This document shows positions 25,702 through 31,272 of a DNA stretch of 31,272 nucleotides, piece by piece. Where the stretch lies: NCBI GenBank assembly GCA_964627045.1, contig CAZVIK010000025.1, forward strand, positions 1 to 31,272, written 5' to 3'. The notes under the pieces are model-generated. The model was not told the origin of the DNA. It saw nothing but the letters and a program-made list of their open reading frames with translations, and made no database searches. This stretch comes from CAZVIK01 sp964627045 (GTDB lineage Bacteria; Acidobacteriota; Terriglobia; Bryobacterales; Bryobacteraceae). Each line of letters begins with the position of its first letter. The first letter of the stretch is position 1. The translations under genes were made by a program, and so were the position numbers.

Positions 25702-26394
25702 ATGCCCCAAGATCGAGCCCACCGTTTCGAGACATTCGTGACCTGGTATCTGCGTTTCAACGGCTACTTCACTGTGCCGAGCTTCGTGGTTCACGCGGGA
25801 GACGATCCCAGCCGGATCAGTGGCGACGTTGTGGGGAACCAGACCGAGGTTGACACTCTGGCTGTTCGTTTGCCGTACTCCCGTGAGACGTCCGGGATTC
25901 AATTTCCGGCGCATGGCAAGCTCGTTAACGGCGCCGAAGGGCGATTCGACGTAGTTTTCGCGGAGGTGAAATCGGGAAACTCCAACTCTCCGAATCAAAC
26001 GTGGCAGCGTCGCGATCGCGTTTCCAACATCGAATACGTGCTCAGGTACCTTGGATGGCACGAGGACGACACGAAGATCAAGGGAGTCGCGACTGTCCTT
26101 CAACAGAAGTACTCCTTCGAAGAAACGCACCTCCGGATGCGGTACATCATCTTCTCGAACACGGTGGATCAGACTTGGCAAAAGAGAGGCGTTCAGTTCA
26201 TCACGTTCGACGAGTGTATTCAGTTCATTGCTGAGGACCGCGGCCAATGTTGGGCTCAGGCGGGAATCGGGACGCGATCCATCCACTACCAATGGAACGA
26301 GCTGATCAATAGAATCTTCGATGTGGCAAACGACGTAGGCCGCGATCCCCCAGATCGGCAACAGGAAATTCGACGGATCCTGGATACAGGCTAA
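25702..26394 (+). CDS. PD-(D/E)XK restriction-endonuclease-like protein
   Basis: A 230-residue protein, no named family recognised. The pattern fits the restriction-endonuclease-like core: an N-terminal helix with FETFVTWYLRFNGYF (E10), then TEVD (D51) on a beta strand, then FDVVFAEVKSG with E88-x-K90. These are the D...ExK catalytic positions of PD-(D/E)XK nucleases. The rest is alpha/beta with a helical C-terminus. It is a single gene on the + strand, divergent from the mobile operon. I see no methyltransferase immediately beside it that would make a classical pair, apart from the divergent DUF6094-like enzyme. It could act as a standalone defence or repair nuclease. Confidence in the coding call is high, in the nuclease call moderate. 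Confidence 0.75.
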   Translation: MPQDRAHRFETFVTWYLRFNGYFTVPSFVVHAGDDPSRISGDVVGNQTEVDTLAVRLPYSRETSGIQFPAHGKLVNGAEGRFDVVFAEVKSGNSNSPNQTWQRRDRVSNIEYVLRYLGWHEDDTKIKGVATVLQQKYSFEETHLRMRYIIFSNTVDQTWQKRGVQFITFDECIQFIAEDRGQCWAQAGIGTRSIHYQWNELINRIFDVANDVGRDPPDRQQEIRRILDTG

Positions 26395-26678
26395 GCGTGG
26401 GCCGCCATCGAGGCCTCAGGGCGCAGCTCACCGCAACGACGACTGTACGTCCAGATGGAAGCGGTCGCCTGTCGGAAGCGCGCGATTATGCGGAGTAAGG
26501 CTGCACGAAGAAGAACGGTACGGCTCTCATTCTGGCGCCCGCCTTCGAGCCGATTCGTCGAAATGTGAGCCGAAGGCCGAAGAGTAACGTGCGGCCGATT
26601 GCGGCCCTATCAGGCTTCAGGCGAGGCCCGGAGCCGGGGTGGCGCTAGACTGGAGACGACTAAGAGGCGAAGCGAACC

Positions 26679-27428
26679 ATGCCGATTGAACACTATCCGC
26701 AGGCAGGCTTTGAGTTGCTGGATGACCGCGTGCCTATCTGGCGGTTCATGAAGATGCGGACGTTCACTAGATTCATTGAATCGGGGAGCCTGTATTTCTG
26801 CCGGGCCGACCTCTTTGAGGACGAACACGAGGGCCTGCCGCTGGCAGACTACGTTAGGCACGTAATAGCCGATATGGGTCCAGGTCATACCTTTGAGCAC
26901 ACCTGGGAGACGCTCAAGCAGGACCGGCAAGGCAGCTTCGTTTCCTGTTGGACGCTCGACGAATCGCTCCACACGTGGGAGACCTTCGCGCCTCAGGGAG
27001 TGGCAGTCAAATCGAACTGCGGGCTGCTTAAAGCGGCGCTCGACGCGATTCCGGCGCGCACAATGGTCGGCCAGGTTCGCTATAGCCTCAAGCACGAGGG
27101 TTTCAATATTCTCCGGTTCATCACCACGAAGCGGCCCGAGTTCTCTCCCGAGAAAGAGGTGCGTGCATTTGTGTGGGACCTAGAGAAAAGCCCACAGAAT
27201 CCGTATCCCCACGATGTGCCGAATGGTTTGTCGTATGCCGTAGACGTGATTGCGTTGGTACAGATGGTCATCGTCTCGCCACATGCGCCCGCAAATGTCC
27301 TGGACGAGGTCCAGGAGCTGTTACGGAAATACGACTATGGAACCATTCCGGTGGTGAAGTCGGGGTTCACTGGCTACGGTCACTTGTTGCCCAATGCCGA
27401 TGAGATCGGCAAGTACTCTACTAAATAG
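26679..27428 (+). CDS. DUF2971-like protein
   Basis: A 249-residue soluble protein. The run from residue ~23 (FMKMRTFTRFIESGSLYFCRADLFEDEHEG) and later FVSCWTLDESLHTWETFAPQGVAVKS follow the DUF2971 pattern of 'L.f......F.D..EG' and 'F..CWs...e...W..Y...GVai'. The biochemical function of DUF2971 is not established; members often occur singly in accessory and defence regions. ATG 26679 has a weak GAGG-like site upstream. The 284-bp gap before it (26395-26678) has no gene and only a small GC hairpin without a T-run. Downstream it converges on the tail-anchored protein gene. Confidence 0.7.
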   Translation: MPIEHYPQAGFELLDDRVPIWRFMKMRTFTRFIESGSLYFCRADLFEDEHEGLPLADYVRHVIADMGPGHTFEHTWETLKQDRQGSFVSCWTLDESLHTWETFAPQGVAVKSNCGLLKAALDAIPARTMVGQVRYSLKHEGFNILRFITTKRPEFSPEKEVRAFVWDLEKSPQNPYPHDVPNGLSYAVDVIALVQMVIVSPHAPANVLDEVQELLRKYDYGTIPVVKSGFTGYGHLLPNADEIGKYSTK

Positions 27429-27512
27429 ATTACTTTCGAGCGTTCAGTTACTTCTGGGGGAGCTCAAGAGGTCGGGCCGCATACTCTCCTCAAAACCTCC
27501 CACCCCATTTGC

Positions 27513-28019
27513 TTAGGTGTTCGCAATCGCTACGCCGACGCCAATGCAAAGGGCCAGCAAACCAAGCCCCAACAGTGCAGAATTCCCGGTGGTCGGTTGT
27601 GGAATCACTGGCGCCGGGCGGGTTCTGGGATACAAGCTTAGAATATAGGCCTGATCGTCTTCGCGCTTCCAGCCGCGCACGTTTTCGAATAGGTCTGGAC
27701 CGTGACCACCAGGGCCGATTGGTTCTGCCCACAGAGAGCAGCCACCGATGTGCAGTTGGACCTTCAAGATCAGCGTGCAGTACCCTTGTCCGCGCACCGG
27801 GTCTGTGGTGAATTCACGGATGTGGTCAAAGCCCAGAAGCGTGCCGTGCCCAGTTGCGTTATTGCTGATTCGGATTCCGTCCCTTTCGTACCCCTGGATG
27901 GTCCAGTCATCGTCAACGGGTGGAAGCCGGGGTCCAGTAGGGCCACCCCCGAAGCGCTTGGCCATGGGCCGAATCCTCGCGTGGTGCCCAACGTTCTTTT
28001 TGAGTGCGGCTTTGTTCAT
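27513..28019 (-). CDS. Small tail-anchored protein, unknown function
   Basis: A 168-residue protein. The basic N-terminus (MNKAALKKNVGHHARIRPMAKRF) and the central WTIQGYERDGIRISNNATGHGTLLGFDHIREF look like a small beta-rich soluble domain. The C-terminus ends in one hydrophobic helix (about residues 147-166, ALLGLGLLALCIGVGVAI), so it is probably a tail-anchored or C-terminally anchored membrane protein facing the cytoplasm. ATG 28019 overlaps the stop of the upstream HNH gene (TGATG), indicating translational coupling. I do not recognise the family. Its pairing with an HNH protein could reflect a membrane-tethered partner, but this is inference. Confidence 0.72.
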   Translation of the reverse strand: MNKAALKKNVGHHARIRPMAKRFGGGPTGPRLPPVDDDWTIQGYERDGIRISNNATGHGTLLGFDHIREFTTDPVRGQGYCTLILKVQLHIGGCSLWAEPIGPGGHGPDLFENVRGWKREDDQAYILSLYPRTRPAPVIPQPTTGNSALLGLGLLALCIGVGVAIANT

Positions 28020-29107
28020 CAACCCTCCGAAGCGGACATCACCACAGGTTTCAGCGGTGGTGGCGACCAATCCGCGCGCGTGGTTTCCAGCGTAAGTGCA
28101 TCACCAGCGAAGTTGCCTTTGGGTCCATCGCCATAGTACATGTACGCGTGGCCCGTCGCGCGGCAATCCACAATTCCCACATCATGCGCCAACCGAACCG
28201 CGTAGATTGGTGCTGGCCAATCCTCCGTTACGAACGTCTGCACGTATGCAAGGCACTCACCGGGGAGCGTTTCAGCGCACAGCACATGGGCGCGCCATCC
28301 ATTGGGCCGAACGCGCGGATTCAGCATTTCTCCAAGCAGGGCGTGCTCTCGTTTCCCGATGAACACGTTCGTGCGGTCAACGCCAGCGGCATCGTCCAGG
28401 ATGAACTGCCGGATATCGGAAAACATCGGTTCGTGGCCCGTGTATTCCGGGAACCGGGTCAAAAAGTAGTGGAACCCAATCTTGGCAACCGCGCGAAAGT
28501 AGCGGTTCGTCAGCATCACGGTACCGACTGCGCCTTCGTAGACGGTGCTGGCTGGCGTGCCTTCCCCGAAGGTGCCATTTGGCCATGCCTGCTGAATAAG
28601 CTGTGGTACCCAGTTCTCTGTTACGTGGTCGAAAAGGACCCGGACATCAGCGCAAGGTTGCACGACACCCAACCGCTGGAAGGCCGCGCGCAACTGGTCC
28701 GGGGTGCTTCCCTCCAGAATCGGCAGGATATGGGTCTTTCCTGAATGTTCAACGAAAATCATTTGGCGCATTTGCCGGGGCTGCCCGTCCACAATCTCAA
28801 GCGCGACCTCCACAGCCAGCGCCTTGTCCATGCTTCTCATGTCCACGCGGTGGCCACCAGCGCTGCGCCTTTCGAAGATGTTGACCTTGTCATGTGTTGC
28901 GGCGCGTCCACGGATATCGTAGAACTTGCGCAGGAGGGCTTCCGGCCCGCAACGTGTAAACTGTTCGTCCAGGACGCCAAGACGGGCATTGTTGCACGCG
29001 GTGCAAACGCGGTTGTCAAGATACGGCGCGCCCCTGAATTCGCCGAACGCCGCAGGCAGCGGGTGTTCTCTCGAATCCCCTGGTGCTGAACAGTAGAGGC
29101 ACTGCAT
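28019..29107 (-). CDS. HNH endonuclease-like protein
   Basis: A 362-residue protein starting MQCLYCSAPGDSREHPLP. C3-x2-C6, then EH15-P, then VC35-x2-C38-N39 with a following GxxDE helix give the treble-clef HNH arrangement (CxxC ... EHxxP ... CxxCN...G) common in bacterial HNH proteins. The ~300-residue remainder has no motif I can name. ATG 29107 is preferred because the zinc motif starts immediately after it, as in relatives; it lacks a clear Shine-Dalgarno, and the frame stays open upstream with poor coding character. It is coupled (TGATG) to a tail-anchored protein gene. A DNA-nicking or cleaving role in defence is likely but unproven. Confidence 0.75.
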   Translation of the reverse strand: MQCLYCSAPGDSREHPLPAAFGEFRGAPYLDNRVCTACNNARLGVLDEQFTRCGPEALLRKFYDIRGRAATHDKVNIFERRSAGGHRVDMRSMDKALAVEVALEIVDGQPRQMRQMIFVEHSGKTHILPILEGSTPDQLRAAFQRLGVVQPCADVRVLFDHVTENWVPQLIQQAWPNGTFGEGTPASTVYEGAVGTVMLTNRYFRAVAKIGFHYFLTRFPEYTGHEPMFSDIRQFILDDAAGVDRTNVFIGKREHALLGEMLNPRVRPNGWRAHVLCAETLPGECLAYVQTFVTEDWPAPIYAVRLAHDVGIVDCRATGHAYMYYGDGPKGNFAGDALTLETTRADWSPPPLKPVVMSASEG

Positions 29108-29399
29108 ATGAACATTTTCGCAGAACTGCGGGACTAAGTTGCCAAGTAACGCCCATCCCGCTCCCATGACGGTTCGCAAGGCCGATTGGCATCGTCCCGG
29201 AATCGTGATCGGCTGCATCGGAAAGCGCTCTTGAGCGCCCACGGATCTCATGGCGATAGAAGAGAAGCCCGTGGCAGGGCTGCGTCTTTCACGCCACCTA
29301 ACACTGCCGTAAGGCATTGGTTGCTAAGGACTTATGCGGTGGACTCAACTGGCCGACGCGCAGCATGCCGGGCATGTGGTACTGTGCTAACGCCAGCTT

Positions 29400-29428
29400 T
29401 TGCCTTGGTCGGCGTTTGGGCTTACACT
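29400..29428 (+). promoter_or_regulatory. Sigma-70-like promoter before the small acidic gene
   Basis: TTGCCT (29400-29405) and TACACT (29423-29428) are separated by 17 bases, each 4/6 to consensus. The predicted start near 29435 lies just before the strong ribosome-binding site GAGAGGAGGT and ATG 29452. The rest of the 344-bp divergent gap (29108-29451) shows no gene. Confidence 0.42.
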
Positions 29429-29451
29429 CCCGCTTGGAGAGGAGGTCCGCT

Positions 29452-29631
29452 ATGGCGCGGTTTGGAGCGCCGATGGAGGATGACGGACAGAACGAATCGC
29501 AGCCCTGGCCGACGCCCAACGGGGAGTCGGTACCGGTCCTGGACGACGGCCCGGAGATCGAGGATCTGATCGAGGACGCTCGGTCCCTGTACCTGGTAAC
29601 GGTCGAATCCCCCAGCCGCTACGTGAACTAG
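29452..29631 (+). CDS. Small acidic protein (59 residues)
   Basis: A 59-codon gene, MARFGAPMEDDGQNESQPWP..., with the acidic run DDGPEIEDLIEDARSLYL and no hydrophobic segment. It is supported by an excellent ribosome-binding site (GGAGG, 6 bases before ATG) and a plausible promoter. It is followed after 7 bp by the 503-residue gene, so it is the lead gene of that operon. No family recognised. The acidic, short composition would suit a regulator, inhibitor or adaptor of the next protein, but that is inference. Confidence 0.65.
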   Translation: MARFGAPMEDDGQNESQPWPTPNGESVPVLDDGPEIEDLIEDARSLYLVTVESPSRYVN

Positions 29632-29638
29632 GCTCGGC

Positions 29639-31150
29639 ATGGACTCGCCCGGTCCGACGCCAGCCGCCGCCCGGCGCTCGCCGATTACGGCGGTCAAGCC
29701 GGGTGACGCGACGACTGCGCTCTCGCTCGCCGACGGTACGACTGTGTTGGTCGCGCGGTACCTCACCGCGTTTTCCCGGCCCGGCGACGAGGTCGAGTTC
29801 AACAGTCCGTTCGCGGGAGAAAGCCGGACGGAGCTGCGCATCGTGCGTGCCGGGCGCGTCCGGCCGAAAGAGCTATACCGGGCCCAGATCGGCTACGTCA
29901 CGCAGCCCAAGACCGATTCACGCCAGGCGCGGTTCCTTCGGGCCGAGGTCGTAGCCGGCGGGCTGGGGATACGTTGGATTCACCTGCCCGCGAGCGCGGT
30001 CCGCGACCACTTCTACCGGGGCGACCGCAGCCGCCCTTGGGCGGAGTCGCCGACCCTCTACGACGCGCTCAGGGTGCAGCGCAGCACGAGCCCCGGAGAA
30101 TTGTGGCTGGCGTTCAAGCTCAGGAGCCTGGAGTTGGAGGCTGCCAGGGTGCCGCGCGGCGAGTCGCGCAACCTGGAGCGCGCCTTCAACCTGCTGATGC
30201 AGCCGGGCCTCCGTGCCTGCTATGACGCTCTGCTCGATGACGCGGACACCCCGGCCGTGTTCCCTTACGGGGGTTTCGGGTCGCTGGCGGTGGGCGGCGA
30301 ACTGGCGCGGGACGGGGGGACGTTCTTCGCGCAGCGCATCGTCTCCTTCCTGCCGGAAACGAGCCGGCAACGCTTCCGCGCACATCTGCGCCGCCTGGAC
30401 TTCCTGCCCGGCAACGCGCTCTACCGCGACAGCCGGCGCAAGCTCGAAGTCCTGCTCGATCCGGTCCTGCTCACCATCGCCTGGGACGCCACCTGGACCC
30501 AATGGAAGCACCTGGTGGGCGCGAAGATCGGGATCGATTGCGCGGTGGTGGCCAGCGGCAAGTACGTGTTTCGCTCGGGCGAGTGGAAGCTGGTCCGCTG
30601 GTGGACCGCCCTGCCGAGCCGGACCGAGGTCACGCTGCCCGGCGACCTCAACGAGCAGGTGGAGAGAGCCAGGACGGCGTACCACCGCTTCGGGCAGTAC
30701 TTCGCGCAGTTGGAGAGCGTGCGCGAGCGGCTGGAGCGCGAGCCCGTCGAGCGGCGGGAACTCGACCGTATCTGCGGCGAACTCGGGATTCCCGGCGACT
30801 TCGACGTCACGAAGATATCGTGGCGGCCGGAATACGACGCGTTCTACTACGAGCAATTGCGCAAGCGCGCGCGGCGGATGTACCTGTTCCGCGGCGAATA
30901 CATCTTTGAGCTGGAGATGGCGATCGTCGTCGAGGTCCCCGCAGTGGGCCACGCGACGTACATTTTTGCTCCCGGCGACATCGCCCGCTTCGTGCGCCAG
31001 TACGTGAAGGTCAACAAGGACGACATCCGGAAGAACCGCGACGGCGCTGCCGAACGTCTCGGCTTCGTCGGCCGCGTGTTGCATGGATCGAATCCGAGGA
31101 CGTGGCTCAAGGAGTTAAAGAGTCGGATCGGGGACGTAGCGACCGCGTGA
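29639..31150 (+). CDS. Unknown protein with degenerate J-domain-like segment
   Basis: A 503-residue soluble protein, family not recognised. The N-terminal ~120 residues are beta-rich (VTVLVARYLTAFSRPGDEVEF-type SH3/OB-like strands). Residues ~139-199 read TLYDALRVQRSTSPGELWLAFK ... RNLERAFNLLMQPGLRACYDALL. This follows the DnaJ pattern 'YD.LGV...as..eI..ayr ... AFe.L.dp..R..YD', but the HPD tripeptide needed to stimulate Hsp70 is absent. The C-terminal 300 residues are alpha/beta, Arg/Glu-rich and contain ~340-370 coiled-coil-like helices, with a basic end (KVNKDDIRKNRDGAAERL). It lies 7 bp behind the small acidic gene, with only a weak ribosome-binding site, so it is likely translated as part of that operon. 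The gene looks more GC-rich than the genes just to its left. Confidence 0.72.
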   Translation: MDSPGPTPAAARRSPITAVKPGDATTALSLADGTTVLVARYLTAFSRPGDEVEFNSPFAGESRTELRIVRAGRVRPKELYRAQIGYVTQPKTDSRQARFLRAEVVAGGLGIRWIHLPASAVRDHFYRGDRSRPWAESPTLYDALRVQRSTSPGELWLAFKLRSLELEAARVPRGESRNLERAFNLLMQPGLRACYDALLDDADTPAVFPYGGFGSLAVGGELARDGGTFFAQRIVSFLPETSRQRFRAHLRRLDFLPGNALYRDSRRKLEVLLDPVLLTIAWDATWTQWKHLVGAKIGIDCAVVASGKYVFRSGEWKLVRWWTALPSRTEVTLPGDLNEQVERARTAYHRFGQYFAQLESVRERLEREPVERRELDRICGELGIPGDFDVTKISWRPEYDAFYYEQLRKRARRMYLFRGEYIFELEMAIVVEVPAVGHATYIFAPGDIARFVRQYVKVNKDDIRKNRDGAAERLGFVGRVLHGSNPRTWLKELKSRIGDVATA

Positions 31151-31206
31151 TCGAGAGGGGATGAACTCACGACGAAGCCGGAATAGAATGAGGCAACGGA
31201 GTTCCA

Positions 31207-31272
31207 ATGAAATCAGACGCAATTCGGGAGCTTGCAGCGAATCCTACCGCCTTGAAGCGTCTAGCCAAGTTC
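31207..31272 (+). CDS. 5' end of a further gene (truncated by window)
   Basis: ATG 31207 preceded by CGGAG starts an open frame to the window end (MKSDAIRELAANPTALKRL...). It lies 56 bp behind the J-domain-like gene on the same strand, so it is probably in the same operon. Only 22 codons are visible, too few to name a product. Confidence 0.5.
   Translation, partial: MKSDAIRELAANPTALKRLAKF

Noticed and set aside
26593..26606. GGCCG-ATTG-CGGCC hairpin as a terminator
   Set aside because: The stem is only 5 bp and is not followed by a T-run; it lies close to the next gene rather than just after the previous stop.
29918..31084. 388-codon - strand frame opposite the J-domain-like gene
   Set aside because: Either strand could be argued by length alone, but the + strand has the promoter, upstream small gene, tight spacing and a J-like motif; the - strand product is Val/Arg/Pro-rich without motifs.

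Overview
The window is a GC-rich bacterial segment. The style of the proteins (a zinc-finger anti-sigma factor next to an ECF-like sigma factor, large TPR-CHAT and TPR proteins with signal peptides, carboxypeptidase-regulatory-like Ig folds, an SbcC-like ATPase) suggests Acidobacteriota of the Solibacter/Bryobacter kind, but this is inference: there is no rRNA or other phylogenetic marker. No tRNA, rRNA, CRISPR array, integrase or transposase was found. The gene content reads as an accessory or defence island.

Left part (1-10.6 kb, + strand): the 3' end of an SbcD/YhaO-like nuclease gene and its translationally coupled SbcC/YhaN-like ATPase, which carries a run of 12 G near its start. A Type III-like restriction-modification pair follows (beta-class adenine methyltransferase, then a helicase-nuclease). 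A three-domain DNA-binding protein on the - strand converges on it, the two genes overlapping by 10 bp.

Middle (11.4-20.5 kb): a sigma factor and HxxxCxxC anti-sigma factor on the + strand converge on a - strand operon of a TPR-CHAT caspase-like protease and an S41-fold PDZ protein. After a poorly coding 0.7-kb gap, a second - strand operon encodes an exported TPR protein with 42-residue kinesin-light-chain-type repeats, coupled by ATGA to a membrane-anchored TIR protein. Topology signals put the TIR domain in the cytoplasm and the Ig-like domains of both proteins outside. This suggests a two-part transmembrane TIR device, the best candidate here for something undescribed.

Next (20.6-25.4 kb, - strand): a compact phage/ICE-like operon of DNA methyltransferase, unknown protein, SF2/SNF2-like helicase and Gp157-like protein.

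Right end (25.7-31.3 kb): an orphan PD-(D/E)XK nuclease-like protein, a DUF2971-like protein, an HNH protein coupled to a small tail-anchored protein, and a + strand operon with a good promoter and ribosome-binding site. That operon encodes a 59-residue acidic protein and a 503-residue protein with a J-domain-like segment lacking HPD. A further gene is cut by the window end.
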